Shown: piece after piece, positions 35,059-44,220 of the stretch
How the letters are laid out: each line of letters starts with the position of its first letter
Numbering within the stretch: position 1 is the first letter of the stretch
NCBI GenBank assembly: GCA_965119215.1
Contig: CBCPKK010000021.1
Coordinates: forward strand, 72,842-136,841
Source of the DNA: Buttiauxella sp965119215
GTDB taxonomy: Bacteria > Pseudomonadota > Gammaproteobacteria > Enterobacterales > Enterobacteriaceae
Direction: 5' to 3'
Length of the DNA stretch: 64,000 nt
The notes under the pieces: model-generated
Told to the model about the DNA's origin: nothing
Database searches by the model: none
Seen by the model: the letters and a program-made list of their open reading frames with translations, nothing else
Position numbers and translations under genes: made by a program

Positions 35059-35826
35059 TTATGCCTCTCCCAGATAGGCGCGGATTACGTCAGGGTTATT
35101 GCGGATTTGCTCCGGCGTGCCGTTTGCCAACGGTGTTCCCTGGTTCACAACGTAGATCCGGTCAGAAATGCCCATCACCAGTTTCATGTCATGCTCGATT
35201 AACAGCACGGTGGTGTTGTGATGGTTGCGCAGCTCCATGATCAGTTCATCAAGCTCATGCGTTTCTTTCGGGTTAAGGCCAGCGGCCGGTTCGTCCAGCA
35301 TCAGAATTTCTGGCTGAGTTACCATGCAGCGTGCGATTTCAAGGCGGCGTTGATCGCCATATGCCAGGTTACTCGCCTGACGGTTAGCCTGCTCAAGCAG
35401 CCCAATACGGTCAAGCCAGATAGCGGCGCGGTCGAGCGCTTCGCTTTGCGAGCGACGAAAAGCAGGGGTTTTCAGCAAGCCTGAGAACACACCCGTTTTC
35501 AGCTGCATATGCTGAGCGACTAACAGGTTTTCAATGACCGTCATTTCACGGAACAAACGCACGTGCTGGAAAGTACGCACCACGCCCATACGCGCAATTT
35601 GTTGCCCCGGCAGCCCTTCCAGGTGCTGGTCACGCAACATAATCGTGCCGCCCGTCGGCTTATAAAAACCGGTCAGGCAGTTAAATACGGTGGTTTTACC
35701 CGCGCCGTTTGGGCCGATTAACGAAACAATTTCTTGGGGATGCAGTTCCAGAGAAACATTGTTTACGGCGAGCAGGCCGCCGAAACGCATCATCAGGCCG
35801 TTTACGGATAACAATGGCTGACTCAT
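35059..35826 (-). CDS. livG: LivG, ATPase of the branched-chain amino-acid importer
   Basis: 255 residues, as in E. coli. Walker A is IGPNGAGKTTVFNCLTGFY, the signature-equivalent LAYGDQRRLEIARCMVTQPE (E. coli has YGQQ), Walker B LMLDEPAAGLNP and switch LLIEHDMKLVMGI. The start ATG 35826 (MSQPLLSVNGLMMRFGG) overlaps the livM stop by four bases; in-frame upstream codons lie inside livM. Confidence 0.96.
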   Translation of the reverse strand: MSQPLLSVNGLMMRFGGLLAVNNVSLELHPQEIVSLIGPNGAGKTTVFNCLTGFYKPTGGTIMLRDQHLEGLPGQQIARMGVVRTFQHVRLFREMTVIENLLVAQHMQLKTGVFSGLLKTPAFRRSQSEALDRAAIWLDRIGLLEQANRQASNLAYGDQRRLEIARCMVTQPEILMLDEPAAGLNPKETHELDELIMELRNHHNTTVLLIEHDMKLVMGISDRIYVVNQGTPLANGTPEQIRNNPDVIRAYLGEA

Positions 35827-37109
35827 GCCTGCTCTCCTTTGACTTGTTCCACTTGCTCTTTTTTGAGCTTCAACTGAGGGCGCGTCATTGGCAGCAAGCC
35901 TTGTGGACGCCAAATCATCATCAGCACCATCAGGCCACCCAGCATCAACATGCTGTATTCGTTCAGGTCACGCATCAGTTCACGTGACACCACCAGCAGA
36001 ACTGCGGCGAGGATAACGGCAAACTGCGAGCCCATACCTCCCAGTACCACAATCGCCAGCACAAAGGCCGATTCGGCAAAGGTGAACGATTCCGGGCTCA
36101 CAAAGCCCTGGCGAGCAGCAAACAGCGTTCCGGCGAAACCGGCAAACGCGGCGCTGATAGTAAATGCAGTCAGTTTGATGCGAGTTGGGTTCAGACCCAG
36201 TGAGCGGCAGGCGATTTCATCTTCACGCAACGCTTCCCACGCACGGCCGAGCGGCATACGCAGCAGTCGGTTAATCACAAACAGCGAAAACACCACCAGC
36301 AACAGCGCAACGAGGTACAGGAAGATAACCCTGTCGCCGGGGTTATAGGCGATGTTAAAGAAGTTGCTGAAGGTATCCCAACCCCCTTCACGCGCGCTAC
36401 GGCTAAACTCCAGACCGAACAGCGTAGGTTTTGGGATCTGGCTGATACCGTTCGGGCCACCGGTAATTTCGGTGTTGTTCAGCAGCAGAATACGGACAAT
36501 TTCACCGAAGCCCAGCGTCACAATTGCAAGGTAGTCACCCCGCAGTCGCAGCACCGGGAAGCCCAGCAGGAAACCTGCCGCCGCAGAAACCAGGCCTGCG
36601 ATTGGCAAACACGTCCAGAATCCGAGGCCGTAATAGTGGTTCAGTAACGCAAAGGTATAAGCGCCGATAGCATAAAAACCACCGTAGCCCAGAACCAGCA
36701 AGCCAGACAAACCCACAACCACGTTCAGACCGAGGCCGAGAATAATGTAGATCATCGTCAGCGTGGCGATATCCACCGTACCGCGTGAAACCACGAACGG
36801 CCACGCAACGGCGAGCACCAGCAATGCCGCCAGAAACAGTTTTTGTTTTGGCGTAGAACCGTCAAGCGCAGGCAAAACAAACTTCGGCCCGGAGACTTTT
36901 TTCATGCCTTTCTGGAATGCAGGACGCAATAACTGGAAGACAAAAACGATCGCCGTACCAATCAGAACCCATTCCCAGCGCACGGTTTCCGCGCTGTGTA
37001 CCACAAGTTTCGTCCCGTCGAGGCTGAGCTGAACGCCCATAAATACGCCCGCCAGTACGAAGAACATGACCGCCGAAAGTGCTGCAAAGACAACATGCAT
37101 CGGTTTCAT
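35823..37109 (-). CDS. livM: LivM, inner-membrane permease of the LIV importers
   Basis: 428 residues (425 in E. coli). It has an N-terminal extension with extra hydrophobic segments before the conserved permease core (VVVGLSGLLVLGYGGFYAIG; REDEIACRSLGLNPTRIKLT, the cytoplasmic ATPase-contact loop). It dimerises with LivH. The start overlaps the livH stop by four bases. Confidence 0.95.
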   Translation of the reverse strand: MKPMHVVFAALSAVMFFVLAGVFMGVQLSLDGTKLVVHSAETVRWEWVLIGTAIVFVFQLLRPAFQKGMKKVSGPKFVLPALDGSTPKQKLFLAALLVLAVAWPFVVSRGTVDIATLTMIYIILGLGLNVVVGLSGLLVLGYGGFYAIGAYTFALLNHYYGLGFWTCLPIAGLVSAAAGFLLGFPVLRLRGDYLAIVTLGFGEIVRILLLNNTEITGGPNGISQIPKPTLFGLEFSRSAREGGWDTFSNFFNIAYNPGDRVIFLYLVALLLVVFSLFVINRLLRMPLGRAWEALREDEIACRSLGLNPTRIKLTAFTISAAFAGFAGTLFAARQGFVSPESFTFAESAFVLAIVVLGGMGSQFAVILAAVLLVVSRELMRDLNEYSMLMLGGLMVLMMIWRPQGLLPMTRPQLKLKKEQVEQVKGEQA

Positions 37110-38032
37110 ACTTTTTCTACCTCCGGACGGCCCAGGATACCCGTTGGCATAACCAACAGAACCACGATGAGCAGTGCAAAGGAGACAACATCTTTATATT
37201 CAGTGCTCAGATACGCTGAGGTCAGCGCTTCTGCCACACCTAAAATCAAGCCGCCAATCATCGCACCAGGAATACTGCCGATACCGCCAAGAACCGCTGC
37301 GGTGAAGGCTTTCATCCCGGCCATAAAGCCGATGTACGGGTTGATTACGCCGTAGAATTGGCCGAGCAACACGCCCGCAACCGCGGCCATTGCCGCACCA
37401 ATCACGAACGTCAGAGAGATAACACGGTCAGTGTTGATCCCGAGCAGGCTCGCCATTTTCAAATCTTCTGCACACGCACGGCAGGCACGGCCCATGCGGG
37501 AATAGCGGATAAACAGCGTCAACGCCAGCATCGCAATGAACGTCACAACCCAAATAACGAGCTGCATGGTGGTGATAGTTGCGGTGAAGTTATCACTCGC
37601 CCCAACAATCCACTGGCCGTTAAACAGGCTTGGCAGCGCGATATCGCGTGAGCCTTCGGTGAGGCTGACGTAGTTTTGCAAGAAGATGGACATCCCGATG
37701 GCAGAGATCAGTGCAATCAGACGCTTAGAATTACGCACCGGCTTATAAGCGACGCGCTCGATGCTCCAGCCATAGGCGCTGGCAATAACAATCGCACCGA
37801 TGAAACCCGCCCCGACCAGCATCCAGCCTGCATCAATGCCCATCATCATCAGTGCTGCGATGATCATAAACGAGACATAGCTGCCGATCATGTACACCTC
37901 GCCGTGGGCGAAGTTGATCATGCCGATAATGCCGTAAACCATGGTGTAACCGATGGCAATCAGCGCGTAAGTACTGCCCAGCGTGACGCCGTTAAACATC
38001 TGTTGCAGGAAGTAGAGGAACTGCTCGGACAT
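37106..38032 (-). CDS. livH: LivH, inner-membrane permease of the LIV importers
   Basis: 308 residues, as in E. coli. Family marks are LGSTYALIAIGYTMVYGIIG, GMINFAHGEVYMIGSYVSFM and the EAA-like loop RACAEDLKMASLLGINTDRV. It lies 74 bp after livK, which encodes the leucine-specific binding protein, and is translationally linked to livM. Confidence 0.96.
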   Translation of the reverse strand: MSEQFLYFLQQMFNGVTLGSTYALIAIGYTMVYGIIGMINFAHGEVYMIGSYVSFMIIAALMMMGIDAGWMLVGAGFIGAIVIASAYGWSIERVAYKPVRNSKRLIALISAIGMSIFLQNYVSLTEGSRDIALPSLFNGQWIVGASDNFTATITTMQLVIWVVTFIAMLALTLFIRYSRMGRACRACAEDLKMASLLGINTDRVISLTFVIGAAMAAVAGVLLGQFYGVINPYIGFMAGMKAFTAAVLGGIGSIPGAMIGGLILGVAEALTSAYLSTEYKDVVSFALLIVVLLVMPTGILGRPEVEKV

Positions 38033-38106
38033 ACAATAACCTTATTTATTCCTTCTCCGACGCATAGCCGCCGGAGAAGTAGGATGATCCAGAATTGCCG
38101 GTCTGT

Positions 38107-39216
38107 TTATTTCGCCACAGAGGACGAACCGTCGGCATGCCACTGGAAGACACCAAAATCAAATCCCTTCAGATCGCCTTTCTCATCCCAGTTCAGCGGC
38201 CCAATCACGGTTTTTGCACCGTTTGCTTTCAAGTCTTTAATTAAATCAGCTGGTTCAGCGCTACCAGTGCGTTCAAGCGCAGTTGCCAGAGATTGCACGG
38301 CTGCGTAAGTGATCCAGACATATGGGCCACTTGGATCTTTCTTCTCCGCTTTCAGTTCGTCTACGATAGCTTTGTTCGTAGGGTCCTGGTCATAGCGTTT
38401 TGGCATAGTCACTAACATACCTTCGCCCGCCGCACCCGCAATGTTGGACAGCGATGCGTTACCGACACCTTCCGGGCCCATGAACTGAGTTTTCAGACCA
38501 ACAGCACGCGCCTGGCGCAGGATCTGACCCATTTCTGGGTAGTAACCGCCGTAGTAAACGAAGTCGATGTTTTCTTTCTGCAGACGCGCAACCAGCGTGG
38601 AGAAGTCTTTGTCGCCTGCGGTGATGCCGTCGAAGAAGACGATGTTCGCGCCCGCTTTTTTCAGGCCGTCTTGTACAGAACGCGCCAGACCTTCACCGTA
38701 TTGCTGTTTGTCATGAATGATAGCGATACGCTGCGGTTTAACAGTTTCGAGAATGTATTTTGAAGCCGTTGGGCCCTGGGAAGAATCCAGGCCAGCGGTA
38801 CGCATAATCATTTTGTAGCCACGGCTTGTCAGCTCTGGGTTAGTGGCACCAGGGGTTATCATCAGAATGCCTTCGTCTTCGTAGATATCAGACGCAGGCT
38901 GAGTAGAAGAAGAGCACAGGTGGCCGATAACATAGCGCACACCGTCATTAACGATTTTGTTGGCAACCGCTACCGCTTGTTTCGGGTCACAAGCATCGTC
39001 GTATTCAACCGCGACAAGTTTGTCGCCTTTGATGCCGCCTTTGGCGTTGATGTCTTTGATTGCCTGGCGAGCACCGTTAAATTCCATGTCGCCCCACTGG
39101 GCAACCGGGCCAGACATTGCACCAACAACCGCAACTTTGATGTCTGCAGCAGTTGCCGCGTGAGACACCGCCAGCGCAATAACCCCAGCGAGTAATGTCT
39201 TCGCGTTTACTTTCAT
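38107..39216 (-). CDS. livK: LivK, leucine-specific periplasmic binding protein
   Basis: 369 residues, as in E. coli. The signal peptide ends at SHAATAAD, with the mature start IKVAVVGAMSGPVAQWGDME. The leucine-binding segments YVIGHLCSSSTQPASDIYED and FVYYGGYYPEMGQILRQARA are conserved. The tryptophan at VAQWGD distinguishes LivK from LivJ (VAQYGD). It is the first gene of livKHMGF and closely related to livJ at 40064-41167. Confidence 0.95.
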   Translation of the reverse strand: MKVNAKTLLAGVIALAVSHAATAADIKVAVVGAMSGPVAQWGDMEFNGARQAIKDINAKGGIKGDKLVAVEYDDACDPKQAVAVANKIVNDGVRYVIGHLCSSSTQPASDIYEDEGILMITPGATNPELTSRGYKMIMRTAGLDSSQGPTASKYILETVKPQRIAIIHDKQQYGEGLARSVQDGLKKAGANIVFFDGITAGDKDFSTLVARLQKENIDFVYYGGYYPEMGQILRQARAVGLKTQFMGPEGVGNASLSNIAGAAGEGMLVTMPKRYDQDPTNKAIVDELKAEKKDPSGPYVWITYAAVQSLATALERTGSAEPADLIKDLKANGAKTVIGPLNWDEKGDLKGFDFGVFQWHADGSSSVAK

Positions 39217-39635
39217 TCGTTAAATCCCCATTTCTCGTGATTATGTGGTTTTATTATGGTCAAAAAGCACACTGTGCATTTTTTAACCTTTAACCATTTT
39301 TATGATTGTCTTTAATGGCTTAGCGCTAAAATTTACAATTTTTACGACTAAACTCTCTATTTTTCAGGCTATTAAGCAAAGATATTATTCTGTATTTGCT
39401 TATAGTTAAACAAAAAAAAGCAGCTTTTTCAGCATAAAATAGCGATACAAAGAGCGGAACAAATCACTATGTTTTAGGGTTTTATACTGAACAGCTTTCA
39501 ATCTGACGCTGATAGAACTGGCTTATGATTTACACAGAAACTAATCACCTGGTTTATGGCAGATAAAAGATAAAGCGTCTGGCGCAAATAAATTGGTTAC
39601 ACTCGATGTTTTCCCGCTTTTTGGTTAGCTCGCTT
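39217..39635. other. AT-rich intergenic region, livK/panM promoters
   Basis: 419 bp between the divergent livK and panM genes. It is clearly AT-rich with A and T tracts (for example around 39405-39440) and contains no convincing gene. It must hold the livK promoter and leader, which in E. coli is controlled by Lrp, and a panM promoter. I could not assign individual sites. Confidence 0.5.
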
Positions 39636-40016
39636 ATGAAACTCACCATCATTCGTCTGTTTGAGTGTAGTGCTCAGGATGAGATCGATCTTGCTAAGAT
39701 CTGGCCGGAATATTCCAGCGCCTCACTCACTCTCAATGACACGCACAGAATTTACGCCGCAAAATTTAACGACCGGTTATTGGGCGCGGTGCGCGTCACG
39801 CTTGCCGATAAGCAGGGCGCGTTGGATTCGCTACGGGTACGCGAAATCACCCGTCGTCGTGGCGTTGGGCAGTATTTAGTAGAAGAAGTGATTCGTGATA
39901 ATCCAGACATCACTGGATGGTGGATGGCGGATGTGGGCGTGGAAGACCGCAGCGTGATGACCGCGTTTATGCAGGCTTTGGGTTTTGTGGAGCAGAGTGG
40001 CGGTTGGGGGAAGTAA
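39636..40016 (+). CDS. panM: PanM (PanZ), trigger of PanD maturation, GNAT fold
   Basis: Acetyl-CoA-sensing GNAT-like protein that promotes self-cleavage of the aspartate decarboxylase precursor PanD, and so pantothenate synthesis. It is 126 residues (127 in E. coli). The CoA-binding motif is RRRGVGQYLVEEVIRDNP, preceded by LDSLRVREITR; the C-terminus GFVEQSGGWGK matches the family. I placed the start at ATG 39636 (MKLTIIRLF); ten more codons upstream to ATG 39606 are in frame but without E. coli counterpart. It sits between livK and livJ, as in E. coli. Confidence 0.93.
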   Translation: MKLTIIRLFECSAQDEIDLAKIWPEYSSASLTLNDTHRIYAAKFNDRLLGAVRVTLADKQGALDSLRVREITRRRGVGQYLVEEVIRDNPDITGWWMADVGVEDRSVMTAFMQALGFVEQSGGWGK

Positions 40017-40024
40017 ACTGATAG

Positions 40025-40050
40025 ATTCCCTCTCCTGCTGGAGAGGGAAT
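40025..40050. terminator. bidirectional hairpin between panM and livJ
   Basis: Perfect 11-bp stem ATTCCCTCTCC / GGAGAGGGAAT with loop TGCT, followed by AAATTTAAAA. It lies nine bases after the panM stop and 14 before the livJ stop, so it can end both convergent transcripts. It resembles the hairpin at 20809-20833. Confidence 0.75.
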
Positions 40051-40063
40051 AAATTTAAAACAA

Positions 40064-41167
40064 TTACTTAGCGTCGGTCGCTGTACCATCGGCATGCCAG
40101 GTAAACACACCAAACTCAAAGCCTTTCAGATCGCCTTTCTGATCCCAGCTCAACGGCCCCATTACGGTTTCAACTGTGCTGCCTTTCAGGTAAGTCGCGA
40201 TCTTAGCAGGATCTTCTGACTGGTTCAGACCCGCTGCCAAAGATTGCAGTGCTGCGTATGTGGTCCAGACGAATGCGCCACTTGGATCTTGTTTCTTCGC
40301 TTTGATGGCATCTACAACCGGTTTGTTCGCAGGAACCTGATCGTAGTTCTTCGGTTTAGTGACTAACAGGCCTTCAGCAGAATCGCCAGCAATGTTAGAC
40401 AAAGAAACGTTCGCCACACCTTCTGGACCCATGAACTGAGTTTTCAGACCCGCAGCGCGAGACTGACGCAGGATCTGACCCATTTCTGGGTGATAGCCAC
40501 CGTAGTAAACGAAGTCGATATTTTCTTTCTTCAGGCGCGCCACCAGCGTGGAGAAATCTTTCTCGCCTGCGGTGATACCGTCAAAGAACACCACATTAGC
40601 GCCACCTTTTTTCAGGCTGTCCTGAACAGAACGCGCCAGGCCTTCGCCATACTGTTGTTTGTCATGAATCACCGCGATGTTTTTCGGTTTCACATGCTCA
40701 AGGATGTATTTCGCAGCGGTTGGCCCCTGATCGGAGTCCAGGCCGGTAGTACGCATTGTCAGTTTGTAACCACGCGCTGTCAGCTCAGGAGCCGTTGCAG
40801 CAGGCGTAATCATCAGAATACCTTCGTCTTCGTAGATATCAGACGCAGGCTGAGTGGAAGAAGAACACAGGTGGCCGATAACGTATTTAATGCCATCGTT
40901 AACCACTTTGTTGGCAACCGCTACGGCTTGTTTCGGGTCACAAGCATCGTCGTATTTAGTGATTACCAGTTTGTCGCCTTTGATGCCACCTTTGGCATTA
41001 ATATCAGCAACCGCTTGTTCTGCACCGGTAAATTCCTGGTCGCCATATTGTGCAACCGGGCCAGACATCGCCCCAACTACCGCGACTTTGATATCCTTAG
41101 CAAATGCTGCGTTGCTCATCGCAAGTGCAATACAACCAGCCAATAATGCTTTGCCCTTCATTTTCAT
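40064..41167 (-). CDS. livJ: LivJ, Leu/Ile/Val periplasmic binding protein
   Basis: 367 residues, as in E. coli. The signal peptide MKMKGKALLAGCIALAMSNA ends at AFAKD; the mature start is IKVAVVGAMSGPVAQYGDQE. It supplies the LivHMGF permease with branched-chain amino acids. ATG 41167 was preferred over the ATG five codons upstream because it aligns with E. coli and has GGGGA eight bases before it. It is monocistronic, with a 222-bp AT-rich upstream gap including the rpoH terminator. Confidence 0.95.
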   Translation of the reverse strand: MKMKGKALLAGCIALAMSNAAFAKDIKVAVVGAMSGPVAQYGDQEFTGAEQAVADINAKGGIKGDKLVITKYDDACDPKQAVAVANKVVNDGIKYVIGHLCSSSTQPASDIYEDEGILMITPAATAPELTARGYKLTMRTTGLDSDQGPTAAKYILEHVKPKNIAVIHDKQQYGEGLARSVQDSLKKGGANVVFFDGITAGEKDFSTLVARLKKENIDFVYYGGYHPEMGQILRQSRAAGLKTQFMGPEGVANVSLSNIAGDSAEGLLVTKPKNYDQVPANKPVVDAIKAKKQDPSGAFVWTTYAALQSLAAGLNQSEDPAKIATYLKGSTVETVMGPLSWDQKGDLKGFEFGVFTWHADGTATDAK

Positions 41168-41344
41168 CCTGAGAATCCCCATTCTTGTTGTGATTGGTAT
41201 TTGTTGTGTTGTTTTGGCACGTTTTATTTTTGATTTACGAATACCGCGTGTGCCTTCACCGCATCCAGAGTTAAAAACATACCCGAATTTGCGGTTTTTG
41301 GAATAACAATTTTTTCACAAAGTGAACAGGGAAGTGACAGGCAT

Positions 41345-41374
41345 AAAAAAACCGCCCCGAAAGGCGGTTTTTTT
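41345..41374. terminator. intrinsic terminator after rpoH
   Basis: Stem AACCGCC / GGCGGTT with loop CCGAAA, flanked by an A-run (41345-41351) and a T-run (41368-41374), so it works in either direction. It lies 16 bp beyond the rpoH stop and upstream of livJ. Confidence 0.9.
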
Positions 41375-41389
41375 GTCTAACTGAATAAC

Positions 41390-42244
41390 TTACGCTTCGA
41401 TTGCCATGCGCAGTTTTTTCATCGCGTTCTTTTCAAGCTGACGTACACGTTCAGCGGAAACGCCGTAGCGGTCGGCCAATTCTTGCAGCGTGCTCTTGTT
41501 GTCTTCGTCGAGCCAGCGTGCGCGGATAATATCCTGGCTACGCTCGTCCAGACCCAACATGGCGTCGCTGAGTTTATCAGCCGCGTGCGATTCCCAGTTG
41601 TCGTCTTCAATGCCATCGGCAAAGTTAGAAGACTTATCCTGCAAGAACAGCACTGGAGCCATTGGCGCGCTGTCTGAATCGTCGTCGTTGCCCATGTCAA
41701 ACGTCATGTCCTGCGCCGCCATGCGAGATTCCATCTCACGGACATCTTTGCTGGAAACACCCAGCTCGTTGGCGACCATTTCAACTTCGTCCTGGTTGAA
41801 CCAACCCAGACGCTGTTTGGCTTTACGCAGGTTAAAGAACAACTTACGTTGTGCTTTAGTGGTTGCCACTTTCACAATACGCCAGTTACGCAGAACGTAT
41901 TCGTGAATTTCAGCTTTGATCCAGTGCACGGCGAACGACACCAGACGGACACCCACTTCCGGGTTAAAGCGGCGCACAGCCTTCATCAGGCCGATGTTAC
42001 CTTCCTGAATTAAGTCAGCCTGCGGCAAGCCATAGCCCGAGTAATTACGAGCGATATGAACAACAAAGCGCAGGTGTGACAGGATCAGCCTTTTCGCTGC
42101 TTCCAGATCGCCCTGGTAATGCAGCTTTTCAGCCAGCTCCTTCTCTTCCTCAGCCGTCAACATCGGCCAGGAGTTAGCGGCCCGGATATAAGATTCCAGG
42201 TTACCAACAGGGGCTAAAGCTAAATTTTGCATTTCTTTGGTCAT
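41390..42244 (-). CDS. rpoH: RpoH, heat-shock sigma factor sigma-32
   Basis: Alternative sigma factor for heat-shock promoters, 284 residues as in E. coli. Region 2 is visible as HLRFVVHIARNYSGYGLPQA with DLIQEGNIGLMKAVRRFNPE and FAVHWIKAEIHEYVLRNWRI. The RpoH box QRKLFFNLRKAKQRLGW, absent from sigma-70, is present. The C-terminal region 4.2 helix-turn-helix is LQELADRYGVSAERVRQLEK. In E. coli, translation is controlled by mRNA folding of the 5' coding region; that fold was not computed here. The gene follows ftsX. Confidence 0.97.
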   Translation of the reverse strand: MTKEMQNLALAPVGNLESYIRAANSWPMLTAEEEKELAEKLHYQGDLEAAKRLILSHLRFVVHIARNYSGYGLPQADLIQEGNIGLMKAVRRFNPEVGVRLVSFAVHWIKAEIHEYVLRNWRIVKVATTKAQRKLFFNLRKAKQRLGWFNQDEVEMVANELGVSSKDVREMESRMAAQDMTFDMGNDDDSDSAPMAPVLFLQDKSSNFADGIEDDNWESHAADKLSDAMLGLDERSQDIIRARWLDEDNKSTLQELADRYGVSAERVRQLEKNAMKKLRMAIEA

Positions 42245-42501
42245 TCAAACCCTCTCTTAGAAACTAACGTACAGGTTGCTACAACATGCTGCACCTGACT
42301 CCACGTCAAGCGCCAAACCGTACCATTCACAGTAAACTCAGACAGTGATGTTAGCCACAAGTTCACTGTAAAGCTGTGCATATATTACACACAAAATGTG
42401 ACAGAGCTATGAAACTGGGCAGGAGAAACACAAACCGAAGTGGGAGCGTGTCCCCTGCTGACGGGTACTTCGTAGCAGGGAACAAGTATACCAAAAAATT
42501 T
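42245..42501 (-). promoter_or_regulatory. rpoH promoter and leader region
   Basis: 257 bp between ftsX and rpoH, both on the - strand. In E. coli this interval carries several rpoH promoters. Here it includes a partial inverted repeat (CCCTGCT 42453-42459 / AGCAGGG 42474-42480) just past ftsX, possibly a weak ftsX terminator. An AT-rich stretch near 42360-42400 contains AAATGTGACAG. I cannot place individual promoters with confidence. Confidence 0.45.
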
Positions 42502-43557
42502 TTACTCTGGGGTAAAACGACGTAAATGTTGTACCGTTGCGATCCACGCTGCCAGCCAGCCGCTCATGGAGGCAACCAGCAGCAACAGCAGACATTCGTC
42601 GAAACCTAAGCCAGTAAGATCGAACTTAGTACCGAACACTTGCGCCACTTCGGTAACCGCTGACGACAAACGCCAGACCAGGATTTCGGTAAGAATCAGC
42701 GACAAGAACGCACCGCTAAAACCTAACAACGCACCGCCATATAAGAACGGGCGCAGGATGAATCCATCTGTGGCACCAATCAGCTTCTGCACGTTGATGG
42801 TGTCGCGACGGGCAAAGATGCTCAGGCGCACGCTGTTACCAATAACCAGGAACACGGCGGCAACCATCAGTACGCCAATCATCGCAGCAACACGGCCAAC
42901 CAGACCAGTCAGCGACGCAAGACGCGCAAACCAGCTGTCGTCCATGCGCACTTCATCGACACCATGAATACGCGCCACGCGGTCACGTAAGGTATTCAGA
43001 TGGTCTGTGCTCTGGAAGTCCAGTTTCGGATTAACCACGGCAACCGCAGGCAGCGGGTTTTCTTCCAGCATATCCAGCGCACCACCAAAACCAGACCAGT
43101 TACGGAACTCGCCCAGCGCTTCGTCACGCGAAAGATAGTTAACTTTGTCGACGCCCTCTTCCGCCTGAATCGCGCCCACCACTTGCTGCGCGGCGTTATC
43201 GTCCAGCGCTTTATCGAGATAAACGGTGATTTGCGGAGATGGGTAATACTGGGTAGCGGCCTGATTGACGTTCTTGTAAACCATGTAGCACACGCTTGGC
43301 AGCGTCAGTGAAATGGCGATAACCATCACTGTCAGAAATGTGGCTAAAGGTTTGCTGCGTAAATCTTGTAAAGCGCCCTGCCAGGCATAGCGGAACTGCT
43401 CATTCACGCCGCCTTTCAGAGATTTGCTTTTTGATTGAGGCCCTTTGCTGCGTTTTTTCACCGAGCGGCCTAAATCCCCTAACTTATTCAGCGAGTTGAT
43501 TTTATCCAGCTTGTTGCTAAAACGCTTTATTTGATTGAGCGCGCTGCGTTTATTCAC
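42502..43557 (-). CDS. ftsX: FtsX, divisome ABC-like membrane protein
   Basis: Membrane partner of FtsE; the complex controls periplasmic amidase activation through EnvC during cell division. It is 351 residues (352 in E. coli). The N-terminal cytoplasmic tail is basic and divergent. The first membrane segment is in KPLATFLTVMVIAISLTLPS, a periplasmic domain follows, and three more C-terminal membrane segments (for example GRVAAMIGVLMVAAVFLVIG). I chose GTG 43557 (VNKRSALNQIKRF) by alignment with the E. coli N-terminus; it overlaps the ftsE stop by eight bases. An in-frame ATG at 43572 is the alternative. Confidence 0.93.
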   Translation of the reverse strand: MNKRSALNQIKRFSNKLDKINSLNKLGDLGRSVKKRSKGPQSKSKSLKGGVNEQFRYAWQGALQDLRSKPLATFLTVMVIAISLTLPSVCYMVYKNVNQAATQYYPSPQITVYLDKALDDNAAQQVVGAIQAEEGVDKVNYLSRDEALGEFRNWSGFGGALDMLEENPLPAVAVVNPKLDFQSTDHLNTLRDRVARIHGVDEVRMDDSWFARLASLTGLVGRVAAMIGVLMVAAVFLVIGNSVRLSIFARRDTINVQKLIGATDGFILRPFLYGGALLGFSGAFLSLILTEILVWRLSSAVTEVAQVFGTKFDLTGLGFDECLLLLLVASMSGWLAAWIATVQHLRRFTPE

Positions 43558-44218
43558 CTGCCAGGCCTCCATGCAAATGGCCGTCACTTAACGTCAACAT
43601 GCGATAATTACGGCGGGATATCAGCCCTATGTCATGCGTCGCCATCAGAACGGTGACACCCACGCGGTTAAATTCCTCGAACAGACGCAAAATCCCTTCC
43701 GAGAGCGCATCATCAAGGTTACCGGTTGGTTCATCCGCCAGAAGAACAGCGGGTTTATTTACCACCGCCCGGGCGATACCCACACGTTGCTGTTCCCCGC
43801 CGGAAAGTTGAATCGGGAGATTCTTCGCTTTATCCAGCAGACCCACTTTATCGAGTGCCGCAGACACGCGGCGGCGAATATCTTCACCGCTGGCACCCGC
43901 AATGATCAGCGGGATTGCCACGTTGTCGTACACGGTTCTGTCCATCAACAAATGGTGATCCTGGAAGATCATACCAATCTGACGGCGCAAAAACGGCACT
44001 TCGCGGCTTTTGAGGCGGCTAATGTCATGGCCGCCGAAAGCGATCTTTCCGGCACTTGGCCGTTCAATACCGCAGATAAGCTTGAGCAGGGTACTTTTCC
44101 CCGCGCCAGAGTGGCCGGTCAGAAAAGCCATCTCGCCAGGTTGCATGTGGAAGGTGACTCCCTGCAACGCTTGTCTCCCACCGAGATAGGCCTTACTAAC
44201 GTGTTCAAAGCGAATCAT
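43550..44218 (-). CDS. ftsE: FtsE, divisome ABC ATPase
   Basis: 222 residues, as in E. coli. Walker A is LTGHSGAGKSTLLKLICGIE, signature LSGGEQQRVGIARAVVNKPA, Walker B LLADEPTGNLDDALSEGILR and switch LMATHDIGLISRRNY. It binds FtsX and FtsZ and uses ATP to drive septal peptidoglycan hydrolysis. It is the middle gene of ftsYEX, two bases after the ftsY stop. Confidence 0.97.
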   Translation of the reverse strand: MIRFEHVSKAYLGGRQALQGVTFHMQPGEMAFLTGHSGAGKSTLLKLICGIERPSAGKIAFGGHDISRLKSREVPFLRRQIGMIFQDHHLLMDRTVYDNVAIPLIIAGASGEDIRRRVSAALDKVGLLDKAKNLPIQLSGGEQQRVGIARAVVNKPAVLLADEPTGNLDDALSEGILRLFEEFNRVGVTVLMATHDIGLISRRNYRMLTLSDGHLHGGLAGE

Positions 44219-44220
44219 GG

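Noticed and set aside
38107..41167. livK and livJ as a possible recent duplication or rearrangement
   Set aside because: The two paralogous binding proteins with panM between them are the normal E. coli arrangement.
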